Below are positions 53,453-62,141 of a stretch of DNA of 64,000 nucleotides, in pieces. A program made the translations under genes and the position numbers. The DNA is taken from positions 186,001 through 250,000 of the forward strand of contig CAVZCC010000008.1 of assembly GCA_963773765.1 (NCBI GenBank), in the 5' to 3' direction. The notes under the pieces are model-generated. The model ran no database searches. It was given only the letters and a program-made list of their open reading frames with translations, and had not been told where the DNA came from. Source of the DNA: CAVZCC01 sp963773765 (lineage in GTDB: Bacteria; Actinomycetota; Acidimicrobiia; Acidimicrobiales; Microtrichaceae). Numbering within the stretch: the first letter of the stretch is position 1; the number at the start of each line of letters is the position of its first letter.

Positions 53453-55572
53453 GACCCCACCTCGACCGCATCGTGACGTGGTGTCCCCGTTCCGGGTGCC
53501 AACTCCCGGACCTCGCCGGTCAGGCCGTCGACCAGCACCCGGGTTCCGGGCGGGAACCGGAGGCGGGCATCGGGGACCCCGACCACCGTGGGGACGTCGT
53601 TCTCACGGGCCAGGATGGCGAGGTGCGACAGGGCACTGCCCGTCTCGGCCACCAGACCGGATAGTCCCGGAAGCGCCGATGCCAGCTCCGGCTCGAGGTG
53701 CCGCACCACCAGGACCGTGTCGGCCCGTTGCTCCACGGCGCCCACTCGGTGTCGGACCTCACCCGCACCCCTCCCTCCACCGGCCGGCATGCCTGCGGTC
53801 CCGGCGGTCGGAGGTCGACCCACGGCGACCATGTCGCCGGACGGGGACAGTCGGAAGGTGGCGGGCGGGGGCGGGCCGGGCCGGTCGCTGCGGTCGGCGA
53901 GGTCCGCCGGCACCGTCGCCCGCTCGGCAGCCGCCACCAGCTCGTCGAAGGACAGCTGGCGGATCTGGTCCGCGGCGTCCAGGACCCCGTCGTCCGCGAG
54001 CTGCCGACCGACCTCCCACGCGGCGCGACCCAGGAGCTCCTGGAGCCACCGGGTCCGCAGTCGGAGCCCGTCGCGCACCCCCAGGCGGTCCACCTCGTCG
54101 GGGCCGTCGGCCGGGCCGTCCGGACCGGCGTCGACCCCGGCCATCCGGTCGGTCCCCGGTCCGGGATCCGGCGGCAGCACCGGCGGCCGGCCCAGCGCCG
54201 GGGCCGACAGGGCCAGGACCACGGGCGCTTCGGCGACCAGTTGCCCGTCCCCCATGCCCCTGGCCCGACCCCGGGCCACCGCCCGCAGGGCGACGGCGGC
54301 GGCGGAGGGGACGGCCGGACCCGGCGCCGCCCCCGCCAGCAGCATCCCGGACAGGACCTCGTAGGTGTGGACCGTCGCCAGCTCGCGCCGGGCCGCGTCC
54401 AGCAGCCGGACCAGGACGTCGGGCTGCAGGCGGGACAGGGTGTCGATGCCGTCCAGGTGGGCGTCCACCGTGGCCACCAGGTCGGCGGCGAGCGCGGGCA
54501 GGGCCACGCGGGCCCGACCCACCCTCCAGGCCAGACCGAGGTGGCGGAGGATCACCGCAGGGTTGAACCGGTGCAGCACGGACTCCCGGCCCCGGATCAG
54601 TCCGAGCAGCTCCAGGTCGGCCACGACCCAGCCGCCCACGGTGGTGACCACTGGTGACTGCTCGAGGTGGTGGCCGCCCACGGTGCCCGTGAGCTGGATG
54701 GCCCGGACGATCCCGTGCCGGAGTGGGGTGACCCACAGGTCCTGCTCCAGCGGGGACAGTGGCTCGGGGAAGGTCTCGGCCACGGGTCCCGGGCCCAGAA
54801 CGGGACCCTTCGCCGCCGGGGTGGCGACCGCCGTGACCGGTCGGCTCTGCAGGAGCCAGAGGCGGTCGTCGGCATCGACGGCCCACTCGATGTCCTGGGG
54901 CCCGCCGTAGTGGTCCGCCAGGCCCCGGGCCAGGCGGACCAGCCGCCCCCGGACGGCACGGTCCAGTCCCGGAGCGGTGGCCGGACCGGACCGCTCCAGC
55001 ACCCGTCCGCGCTGCGACAGCACGTAGTGGTCGGCGATGGCGGTGCCGCCCACCAAGGTGTCGGGTCGCGACCGCACCACCTCCACCACGATCCGGTCCG
55101 CTGCCCCCGTCACCGGGTCGACGCCGAACAGCACCCCACCGAACCGTGCGTCCAGCTGGCGCTGCACCAGGACCGCCATCGGCCGGGACCGGCCGTCCGC
55201 GTCCACGACGTCGGCGGCCGAGGCCAGCACCGTCCCGACCGCCTCCAGGAAGGCGGACCACCCGACCACGTCGAGCACGGACTCGAACTGACCGGCCATG
55301 GAGGACTCCGCCGCATCCTCGATGGTGGAGGACGACCTGACCACCAGGGGGACCCCGGCATCCCCGGTCAGCTGCACCCAGGCCCGGCGGAGCTCGTCGA
55401 GGACCTCCGGTGTCCCGGCACCGGAGGCGGCACCGGCGGTCGTCAGCACGAACCCGGGCAGGACCGGCGAGCCGGCGGCTGCAGCCCGGGCGAGGTTGGC
55501 CGCCTTGGAGCCGACCACCTCGGCGCGGACCGACGCCGGATGCCGGAGGTCGAGGACCGCGGAGTCGTTCAC
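53449..55572 (-). CDS. PEP-utilising, PpsA/rifampicin phosphotransferase-like enzyme
   Basis: The N-terminal PPDK-type ATP-binding domain has VGSKAANLARAAAAGSPVLPG, VVRSSSTIEDAAESSMAGQF and QDIEWAVDADDRLWLLQSRP. A middle Leu/Ala-rich helical region of about 250 residues follows, and the C-terminal swivelling domain carries the phospho-histidine in LVAETGSALSHLAILARE, then NDVPTVVGV. This ATP-grasp, middle, His order and length (707 residues) match rifampicin phosphotransferase and PEP-synthase-like proteins; the PEP/pyruvate TIM barrel of true PpsA is absent. GTG 55572 follows TACATT eight bases upstream, suggesting a leaderless mRNA; an ATG at 55602 is an alternative. Confidence 0.78.
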   Translation of the reverse strand: MNDSAVLDLRHPASVRAEVVGSKAANLARAAAAGSPVLPGFVLTTAGAASGAGTPEVLDELRRAWVQLTGDAGVPLVVRSSSTIEDAAESSMAGQFESVLDVVGWSAFLEAVGTVLASAADVVDADGRSRPMAVLVQRQLDARFGGVLFGVDPVTGAADRIVVEVVRSRPDTLVGGTAIADHYVLSQRGRVLERSGPATAPGLDRAVRGRLVRLARGLADHYGGPQDIEWAVDADDRLWLLQSRPVTAVATPAAKGPVLGPGPVAETFPEPLSPLEQDLWVTPLRHGIVRAIQLTGTVGGHHLEQSPVVTTVGGWVVADLELLGLIRGRESVLHRFNPAVILRHLGLAWRVGRARVALPALAADLVATVDAHLDGIDTLSRLQPDVLVRLLDAARRELATVHTYEVLSGMLLAGAAPGPAVPSAAAVALRAVARGRARGMGDGQLVAEAPVVLALSAPALGRPPVLPPDPGPGTDRMAGVDAGPDGPADGPDEVDRLGVRDGLRLRTRWLQELLGRAAWEVGRQLADDGVLDAADQIRQLSFDELVAAAERATVPADLADRSDRPGPPPPATFRLSPSGDMVAVGRPPTAGTAGMPAGGGRGAGEVRHRVGAVEQRADTVLVVRHLEPELASALPGLSGLVAETGSALSHLAILARENDVPTVVGVPDARLRFPPGTRVLVDGLTGEVRELAPGTGTPRHDAVEVGS

Positions 55573-55582
55573 CGCATGCGAA

Positions 55583-55588
55583 TGTAGC
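55583..55588 (-). promoter_or_regulatory. Putative -10 of the PEP-utilising gene
   Basis: On the minus strand TACATT is located about 8 bases before the GTG start at 55572, which would place transcription initiation close to the start codon. The coordinates are approximate by one or two bases, and no clear -35 is seen. Confidence 0.35.
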
Positions 55589-55650
55589 TGTGCCCTCAAC
55601 ATTCCTCCCCATGGACGGCCGGTCCCCATCGATCGGTGGTTTGCGTCACA

Positions 55651-56580
55651 ATGAACCCGATGACAGCAACGAGGCCCTCCCGTCGCCGTCGCCGGTACGT
55701 CCTCGGCGCCATCGGCACGCTCCTGGCGGTCGGGGTGCTGGTGGCGTTCCTCGCCTTCCGCCGTCAGACGGTGTCCTACCTGACCCACTGGAAGGGCGGG
55801 CCGGAGGACACCACCCCCTACGCCCCCTTCTCGCCGGATCCGCCGGTGCACCTCGCGGCCATCGGCGACATGGGCGACAGCGGCCCACGCCTGGATTCCG
55901 TCGCGGCCGAGGTGACCAGGGTCGGGGCCGGCCAGCCGTTCGACGCGCTGGTCCTGCTCGGTGACAACGTCTACCCCGACGGGGAACCGGCACGGATACC
56001 GGAGACGGTCTTCCGGCCGTTCCGCAGCATCCTGGACGACGGCACCGACCTCCTGGCCGTGCTGGGGAACCACGACGTCCTCAACGGCAACGGCCCGGGG
56101 CAGCTCGACGTCCTCGGCACCGAGCGCTACTGGGCCTGGACCCGCCTGAACACGCTCGTGGTGGGCCTCGACTCCAACAACCTGGACGACGCCCAGCTCT
56201 CCTGGCTGGACAGCACCCTGTCGGGGTCCGACGCCACCTGGAAGATCGTGGTGCTCCACCATCCTCCGTACTCAGCCGGGTACCAGGGGTCCGTCCTGGA
56301 GGTGCGGGATGTCGTGGTGCCCATCCTGCGCCGCAACGGTGTCCAGCTCGTCCTGTCGGGTCACGACCACGACTACCAGCGCAGCAACGACCTGGGGGGC
56401 ATCACCTACGTCGTGAGTGGCGGGGGGTCCGGAACCCGACGGACCGGTGCCCGCGACTTCACCGCCGTGTCGTTCGCGGCGCCGCACTTCCTGGACATCG
56501 GGATCTACCAGGACCGACTGGTGCTGCGTCCGGTCACCGACGAGGGGGAGGTCGGCGACCTGGTGGAGCTCAGGCCGTGA
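55651..56580 (+). CDS. Membrane-anchored calcineurin-type metallophosphoesterase
   Basis: The 309-residue protein has an N-terminal anchor (RRRYVLGAIGTLLAVGVLVAF) and an extracytoplasmic purple acid phosphatase-like domain with all metal motifs: IGDMGD, VLLGDNVYPDG, LGNHD, LHHPPYSAGY and SGHDHDYQRS. The order is typical for PAP-like enzymes. The acceptor is not predictable. ATG 55651 (MNPMTATR) or the ATG three codons downstream is the start. It is divergent from the PEP-utilising gene with 78 bases between. Confidence 0.88.
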   Translation: MNPMTATRPSRRRRRYVLGAIGTLLAVGVLVAFLAFRRQTVSYLTHWKGGPEDTTPYAPFSPDPPVHLAAIGDMGDSGPRLDSVAAEVTRVGAGQPFDALVLLGDNVYPDGEPARIPETVFRPFRSILDDGTDLLAVLGNHDVLNGNGPGQLDVLGTERYWAWTRLNTLVVGLDSNNLDDAQLSWLDSTLSGSDATWKIVVLHHPPYSAGYQGSVLEVRDVVVPILRRNGVQLVLSGHDHDYQRSNDLGGITYVVSGGGSGTRRTGARDFTAVSFAAPHFLDIGIYQDRLVLRPVTDEGEVGDLVELRP

Positions 56581-56586
56581 GTGCCG

Positions 56587-57225
56587 TCAGGCGACCGGCG
56601 ACAGCTGGTCGGGCCGGAGCAGGCTGCCGAGTCCGCCTTCCTCCCCGCCCTCTTCCTCCCCGCCCTCGCCGCTCCCGGCGGGCTTGACGTCATCCCAGGT
56701 GGCCTTGGCGCCGGAATGGCCGGCCTCGTAGACGAAGTAGGTGGCGACGGCACCGGACAGCACGGTCACCACGGCCAGGATGGGGAGGACCCTGGTCAGC
56801 GCCGAGGTGGTGGTCGTCCTGGTGGCCGTGGCGGTGGCCACCCCACCCTGGTCGGCGGCGGGCGCCGGGTCGCCGGCACCGCCACCCCTGCGTCGGCGGT
56901 CGACCAGGTCCGCGGCGGCCAGCCCCACGGCGAGCACGCCGTACACGGCCACGAAGGGCTCGGCGCTCTCGCCGGCCTCGGCGTGCTCCTCCACCAGGTC
57001 GTTCTCCTTGACCCGCTCCTCCAGGCTCTCGCCGCTCTGGGCGGCCAGGAACACTGCCACCGCTCCCACCGCGGCCAGCACCGCGACCGGGATGGCGTAC
57101 CGCCTCCGCCACTCCGGCTTGATCGCGACGAACAGGGAGCCGATCGTCGCCAGCGGGATCAGGACCACGGGGATGTGCACGAGCAGGGGGTGGGCCGGCA
57201 GGCCGAAGAGATCGTTGATTTCCAC
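56587..57225 (-). CDS. DUF2231 membrane protein
   Basis: The 212-residue protein starts with FGLPAHPLLVHIPVVLIPLA, the hallmark of DUF2231 (Pfam PF09990), with further helices YAIPVAVLAAVGAVAVFLAA, FVAVYGVLAVGLAAADLV and LPILAVVTVLSGAVATYFVY. A Gly/Glu-rich C-terminal tail follows (GEGGEEEGGEEGG). Function of the family is unknown. GTG 57225 is the start. It converges on the phosphoesterase gene with six bases between the stops. Confidence 0.88.
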   Translation of the reverse strand: MEINDLFGLPAHPLLVHIPVVLIPLATIGSLFVAIKPEWRRRYAIPVAVLAAVGAVAVFLAAQSGESLEERVKENDLVEEHAEAGESAEPFVAVYGVLAVGLAAADLVDRRRRGGGAGDPAPAADQGGVATATATRTTTTSALTRVLPILAVVTVLSGAVATYFVYEAGHSGAKATWDDVKPAGSGEGGEEEGGEEGGLGSLLRPDQLSPVA

Positions 57226-57322
57226 GTCAAGGAGTTTGTCGGTCAGGGGTGCCCCGGTCGAGGATGCCGCGGTAAAGAAGTGGTGAGGATGGCGGTCCGG
57301 CCAGGTTCCGGACGTGGTCGTC

Positions 57323-58252
57323 TCAGCGGAACGCCGGCGCCACCTGCTCCATGAACAGGTCCATGGCCTCGGCCCGCCGTGCCCCCCGGCCCAACGGTGC
57401 GTCGGGGACGATCACCTCACTGACCCCCGCCTCGGCCCACCCCGCCACCACCCGGGCGATCCGCTCCGCCGTCCCCGCCACCGCAGCCCGGGGAGCGGTG
57501 GCCCGGACGAACCGCTCGGCCTCGGCCCGGTCGTCGGTGGGCAGGAGCAGGGCCTGGGTGGACCGGGTGATCGACGCCGGGTCCCGGCCGATGGCGTCGC
57601 AGCAGCGGTCCAGCGCTGCGGCCCGCTCGGCGATGACCGGCGGCAGGCCCCACATGTTCCACTCGTCCGCGTAGCGGGCCACACGCCGCAGCATCCGGTC
57701 CCCCTTGCCGCCCACCAGGACCGGCAACCGGTCCTGGAGGGGCGGCGGCTCGCACAACGCGCCGTCGAGGCGGAACCACCGGCCGTCGAACCCGGACGTC
57801 CGGGGCTCCCCGCCTCCACCGGTGGCGCGGAGCATCCGGGTGACGACCTCGCAGTACTCGGTGAAGCGGTCCACCCGCTCCCCCACCGCCGGCAGGTCGA
57901 TCCCGTACTGGGCATGCTCGTTGGCCTGCCAGCCGGCGCCGAGGCCCAGCACGAACCGACCGCCGCTGACGTGGTCCATGGACGCGGCCCAGTTGGCGAC
58001 CACGGCCGGGTGCCGGTAGGTGGCGCCGAGCACGAGCGGCCCCAACCGCAGCCGGGCGGTGGCGGTGGCCAGCGCCCCCAGCACCGCGGTCGCCTCCAGG
58101 GTGGGCGACTCCGCGGGGCCGAAGCCGCCGCCGTCGCCCATGAAGTGGTCCGCCACCCAGGCTCCGTCCCAGCCCGTGGCCTCGGCATGGGCGACGGCGT
58201 CCAGCACGTCGGGCCAGGGCTGCATCAGGTTGGGCCAGATGGAGAACCGCAT
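57323..58252 (-). CDS. LLM class F420-dependent oxidoreductase
   Basis: A 309-residue luciferase-like monooxygenase (TIM barrel) with VLDAVAHAEATGWDGAWVAD at the start, LGPLVLGATYRHPAVVANWA, and the SGGRFVLGLGAGWQANEHAQ signature of the family. Flavin F420 is the usual cofactor in actinobacteria, which is inference. ATG 58252. It lies 167 bases downstream of ilvD in the same direction, separated by a hairpin and tandem repeats. Confidence 0.88.
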   Translation of the reverse strand: MRFSIWPNLMQPWPDVLDAVAHAEATGWDGAWVADHFMGDGGGFGPAESPTLEATAVLGALATATARLRLGPLVLGATYRHPAVVANWAASMDHVSGGRFVLGLGAGWQANEHAQYGIDLPAVGERVDRFTEYCEVVTRMLRATGGGGEPRTSGFDGRWFRLDGALCEPPPLQDRLPVLVGGKGDRMLRRVARYADEWNMWGLPPVIAERAAALDRCCDAIGRDPASITRSTQALLLPTDDRAEAERFVRATAPRAAVAGTAERIARVVAGWAEAGVSEVIVPDAPLGRGARRAEAMDLFMEQVAPAFR

Positions 58253-58317
58253 GGCCCCACCATCGCGCGACCACGGGCCTGCTTCCCGCCCCCTGGCGGC
58301 CCGACGTGCGGCAGGGA

Positions 58318-58334
58318 TCGGGCGCAGCGCCCGA
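58318..58334. terminator. Hairpin downstream of ilvD
   Basis: TCGGGCG and CGCCCGA pair over 7 bp around CAG. It lies between ilvD and the LLM gene on the minus strand. No T-run. Confidence 0.4.
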
Positions 58335-58350
58335 GAACTGACGCCGGAAC

Positions 58351-58401
58351 CGGGTGGGTCGGGGCGACCGGGTGGGTCGGGGCGACCGGGTGGGTCCGGG
58401 G
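58351..58401. repeat. 18-bp tandem repeat, almost three copies
   Basis: CGGGTGGGTCGGGGCGAC occurs at 58351-58368 and 58369-58386, and a third, altered copy starts at 58387. It lies just downstream of the ilvD stop. Confidence 0.65.
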
Positions 58402-58419
58402 CCGGGGGCCGGCCGGCAC

Positions 58420-60114
58420 TCAGGGCTGGGTGATGGCGCCCTTCTCCGCACCCTGGGCCAGCGCCGCGTACTTGGCCAGCACGCCGGAGGTGTAGCGGGG
58501 CTCGGGAACCTTCAGGTCGGCCCGGCGGGCCTCCAGCGTGGCGTCGTCCACCAGCAGGTCGATGGTGTGGCCCCGCACGTCGATCCGGATCCGGTCACCC
58601 TCGGCCACCAGGGCGATGGGCCCGCCGTCGACCGCCTCGGGGGCCACGTGGCCGATGCAGAAGCCGTGGGTGCCCCCGGAGAACCGCCCGTCGGTGATGA
58701 GCGCGGCGTCGCCACCCCGGCCCGCACCCTTCATGGCGCCGGTGATGGCCAGCATCTCGCGCATGCCCGGGCCGCCCTTGGGGCCCTCGTAGCGGATGAC
58801 CACCACGTCGCCGGCGTTGATGCGCCCGCCCAGGACCGCCTCCATGGCCGTGTCCTCACCGTCGAACACCCGGGCCGGGCCCTCGAACTCGTCGAAGTCG
58901 ATGCCCGCCACCTTCACCACCGCGCCCTGCGGGGCCAGCGAGCCCTGCAGCACGGCGATGCCGCCCAGCTCGTGGATGGGCTCGGACAGCGGATGGATCA
59001 CCTCACCGTCGGGCGGCGGGGGCGCGATCATGGCCAGGTTCTCCGCCACGGTCCGACCGGTCACCGTGATCTCGTCGCCGTGGATGAGCCCCGCCTCCAA
59101 CAGCATCCCCATGACCACCGGGACGCCGCCCACCCGGTCCACGTCCAGCATGTGGTACTGCCCGTGGGGCTTGGTGTCGGCCAGGTGCGGCACCCGGGCG
59201 GCCACCCGGTTGAAGTCCTCGAGCTCCAGGTCCACCCGCGCCTCGTGGGCGATCGCCAGCAGGTGGAGCACCGCGTTGGTGGAGCCGCCCAGGGCCATGA
59301 CCACGGCGATGGCGTTCTCGAACGCGGCCTTGGTCAGGATGTCCCGGGGCCGGATGTCCTGGCGCAACAGGTTGAGCACCGCGGTGCCGGAGGCGAAGGC
59401 GTAGTCGTCCCGGCGGCGGTCCACCGCGGGGGCGGAGGCGGAGCCGGGCAGCGACAGGCCGAGCGCCTCACCCACCGAGGCCATGGTGTTGGCGGTGAAC
59501 ATGCCGGCGCAGGACCCGATGGTCGGGCACGCGTTGGCCTCGATCTGGTGCAGCTCCTCGTCGTCGATGGCGCCGGCGGCATGCGCCCCCACCGCCTCGA
59601 ACACGCTGACGATGTCCAGCACGGTGCCGTTCAGGTTGCCGGGGAGCTTGGAGCCGCCGTACAGGAACACCGACGGCAGGTTGAGCCGTGCCGCCGCCAT
59701 CATCATCCCGGGCAGCGACTTGTCACACCCGGCGAAGGTGACCATGGCGTCGAAGCGCTCGGCGTGCATCACGCACTCCACCGAGTCCGCGATGACCTCG
59801 CGGGACACGAGCGAGGCCCGCATGCCCTCGTGGCCCATGGAGATGCCGTCGGACACCGCGATGGTGCAGAACTCGATCGGGAACCCCCCGGCGGAACGCA
59901 CCCCGTCCTTGGCCCGCTTGGCCAGCCGGTCGAGCGGCATGTTGCAGGGCGTGACCTCGTTCCAGGACGACACCACGCCCACCTGCGGCTTGTCCCAGTC
60001 GTCGTCGGTCATCCCGACGGCCCGCAGCATGGCCCGGGCCGGGGCCCGGTTGGGGAAGTCGGTGACGTCGTGGGAGCGGGGCTTCAGGTCCGGAGGGAGG
60101 GACGGGTCGGTCAT
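58420..60114 (-). CDS. ilvD: Dihydroxy-acid dehydratase
   Basis: IlvD dehydrates the dihydroxy acids to the keto acids of valine and isoleucine. Fe-S cysteines are seen in SWNEVTPCNMPLD, TFAGCDKSLPGMMMAA and PTIGSCAGMFTANTM; GRFSGGTHGFCIGHVAPEA is the conserved C-terminal motif. Intact, 564 residues. ATG 60114 is preferred over an in-frame GTG 60123. It stands alone between the LLM gene and a hypothetical gene, with no leader peptide seen. Confidence 0.95.
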   Translation of the reverse strand: MTDPSLPPDLKPRSHDVTDFPNRAPARAMLRAVGMTDDDWDKPQVGVVSSWNEVTPCNMPLDRLAKRAKDGVRSAGGFPIEFCTIAVSDGISMGHEGMRASLVSREVIADSVECVMHAERFDAMVTFAGCDKSLPGMMMAAARLNLPSVFLYGGSKLPGNLNGTVLDIVSVFEAVGAHAAGAIDDEELHQIEANACPTIGSCAGMFTANTMASVGEALGLSLPGSASAPAVDRRRDDYAFASGTAVLNLLRQDIRPRDILTKAAFENAIAVVMALGGSTNAVLHLLAIAHEARVDLELEDFNRVAARVPHLADTKPHGQYHMLDVDRVGGVPVVMGMLLEAGLIHGDEITVTGRTVAENLAMIAPPPPDGEVIHPLSEPIHELGGIAVLQGSLAPQGAVVKVAGIDFDEFEGPARVFDGEDTAMEAVLGGRINAGDVVVIRYEGPKGGPGMREMLAITGAMKGAGRGGDAALITDGRFSGGTHGFCIGHVAPEAVDGGPIALVAEGDRIRIDVRGHTIDLLVDDATLEARRADLKVPEPRYTSGVLAKYAALAQGAEKGAITQP

Positions 60115-60169
60115 GGACCCCACGCTAAGTCAGCTGGGGCCACGGCCGGAACCCGGTTGACGGGCCGGT

Positions 60170-60613
60170 TCAGGTCCCGGGGACCGGCACCCGCACGCAG
60201 GCCGTCTTGGGCACCCGGGTCGTGACGCCGGCGTCGGTGACCTCGGCGACGATGCACCGCTCGGTGAACCCTGCCCACCAGCCGGTGGGCTGGAACCGGA
60301 TGAACGCCAGGTCCGCCGTCGCCTTCACGTTGACGAAGTCCTCCTGGTCCCGGGTCTCCTGGGCGATCGAGCCCGGCTCCTTCACCCCGGCGTTGAACGC
60401 CAGGAAGTCGTCAGGCGTGGCGCCCTGCAGGAGGCGCTCGACCTCCGCGGCCCGGTCCTCCGTGGCGCTGTCGGCGGTGCGGTCCGCCATCACCTTGGCC
60501 CCCACGGCCGTCGCGGCCAGGACCAGCACCACCACCACGACGACGACCATGCCGCGGTGGTCCGACAGGAAGTCGAGCACCCCACCACTCCTGCGCCTGC
60601 GCCCGCGTGCCAT
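60170..60613 (-). CDS. Single-pass membrane/secreted hypothetical protein
   Basis: The 147-residue protein from ATG 60613 has a very basic N-terminus (MARGRRRRSGG), one membrane helix (VVVVVVLVLAATAVGAKVM) and an extracytoplasmic domain with two Cys (TERCIVAEVTDAGVTTRVP and KTACVRVPVPGT). The membrane segment is conspicuously rich in Val. Not recognised. The start is divergent from the MATE gene. Confidence 0.75.
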   Translation of the reverse strand: MARGRRRRSGGVLDFLSDHRGMVVVVVVVLVLAATAVGAKVMADRTADSATEDRAAEVERLLQGATPDDFLAFNAGVKEPGSIAQETRDQEDFVNVKATADLAFIRFQPTGWWAGFTERCIVAEVTDAGVTTRVPKTACVRVPVPGT

Positions 60614-60705
60614 CCCCGCATGTTCGCGCCACCGGGGGCGGCGCACGGCCATGCCGCCCGGCCCTGTACGGGGCCCGGCCGCTCCCGCCGTGGCAACCTG
60701 CACCG

Positions 60706-62094
60706 ATGGCCGACGGATCCGGACCGCACGGCGTCGTCGGTGGAGGCGGTGACCCTGGCGTGGATCCCGACCCGGGCTCCGAACGCGGCCGCGCCCTGGA
60801 CCGCCGGATCTGGGCCCTTGCCGGCCCCGCCGTCCTCACGTTGCTGGCCGAGCCGATGTACCTGCTCGCGGACACCGCGGTGGTGGGCCGCATCAGCACC
60901 GATGCCCTGGCGGGGCTGGCGGTGGCCACGACGCTCCTCCTGTTCGCCACCGGCATGTTCATCTTCCTCACCTTCGGCACCGCGGCCACCGTGGCCCGCC
61001 TGCTCGGTGCCGGCCAGGCCGCGGAGGCGGCCGAGCAGTCGGTGCAGGGGCTGTGGCTGGGCCTGGCGTGCGGTCTCGTCGGCGTGGCCGTCCTGGGAGT
61101 GTTCGGCGGCCCCCTGGTCCGGGCCATGGGCGCGACCGGCGCCGTGGTCGACGACGCCCTGGTGTACCTGCGCATCAGCCTGGCCGGGCTCCCCGCCGTC
61201 TGCCTGGCCATGGCCGGCACCGGGGCCCTACGGGGCCATCTGGACACCCGCACGCCGCTGGCGGTCACCGTGACCGCCAACGTGGCCAACCTGGTCCTGG
61301 AGCTGCTCCTGGTGTTCGGCCTGGGCTGGGGACTGGCCGGCTCCGCGGCCGGGACCGTCGTGGCCCAATGGGGGGCGGCCATCGCCTACGTCACCTTCGT
61401 CCTGCGGCGGGCCGGGGCCGAACAGGTGGGGCGGCGGCCGGACGGCGGCCGGATCCGCGGGCTGGCGGTGGTCGGCCGCGACCTGTTCATCCGCACCGTC
61501 GCGCTGCGGGGGGCGTTCACCGCCGCCACCGTGCTGGCGGCACGGCGGGGCACCTCGGCGCTGGCCGCCTACCAGATCGCGTTCCAGTGGTGGTCGTTCC
61601 TGGCCTACGTCCTGGACGCACTGGAGGCCGCGGCGCAGAGCCTGGTGGGGCGGGCCCTGGGCAGCAGGGACCGGGTGCTGGCCCGGCGCACCGCCGGTCG
61701 GATCCTGGGCTGGAGCCTCGGCCTGGGCGCCGTGCTGGGCGTTGCCACCATGGTGCTGCGGGAGCCCATCACCACCGTGTTCACCAACCAGGCCGACATC
61801 GCCCCCCTGGTGGCGTCGTCGCTGCTGTGGGTCGGCGCGATGCAACCGATGAACGGGGTCGCGTTCTCCCTGGACGGCGTGCTGGTCGGAGCCGGGGACC
61901 AGCGCTACCTGGCCGTGGCGATGGTCGGGTCGCTGGGCGTGCTCCTGGTGGCCGGCGCGGTCGTCACCGTTGCGGGCACCGCGCTCTGGGGCCTGTGGCT
62001 GGCCCTGACGCTGTTCATGGCCAGCCGGGTGGCGGCCCTGGGCTGGCGCTACCGCTCGCCCCACTGGGAACGGACCGGCCCTGCGGCGGCCTGA
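60706..62094 (+). CDS. MATE-family efflux protein (DinF-like)
   Basis: The 462-residue integral membrane protein has about 12 helices, with RRIWALAGPAVLTLLAEPMY and DTAVVGRISTDALAGLAVAT at the start, both typical of MATE transporters, and a repeat half in QIAFQWWSFLAYVLDALEAA. The DinF branch exports organic cations, drugs or metabolites using Na+ or H+; substrate unknown. ATG 60706 (MADGSGPHG). Intact. Confidence 0.9.
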   Translation: MADGSGPHGVVGGGGDPGVDPDPGSERGRALDRRIWALAGPAVLTLLAEPMYLLADTAVVGRISTDALAGLAVATTLLLFATGMFIFLTFGTAATVARLLGAGQAAEAAEQSVQGLWLGLACGLVGVAVLGVFGGPLVRAMGATGAVVDDALVYLRISLAGLPAVCLAMAGTGALRGHLDTRTPLAVTVTANVANLVLELLLVFGLGWGLAGSAAGTVVAQWGAAIAYVTFVLRRAGAEQVGRRPDGGRIRGLAVVGRDLFIRTVALRGAFTAATVLAARRGTSALAAYQIAFQWWSFLAYVLDALEAAAQSLVGRALGSRDRVLARRTAGRILGWSLGLGAVLGVATMVLREPITTVFTNQADIAPLVASSLLWVGAMQPMNGVAFSLDGVLVGAGDQRYLAVAMVGSLGVLLVAGAVVTVAGTALWGLWLALTLFMASRVAALGWRYRSPHWERTGPAAA

Positions 62095-62141
62095 GCGCCG
62101 GACCCCGAAGAACGGACCCTGCCGTCACCGGCCCCGTCGGC

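Noticed and set aside
55651..56262. N-terminal extension of the PEP-utilising protein across the phosphoesterase gene
   Set aside because: It lies opposite a clear phosphoesterase with all metal motifs and has a shadow composition.
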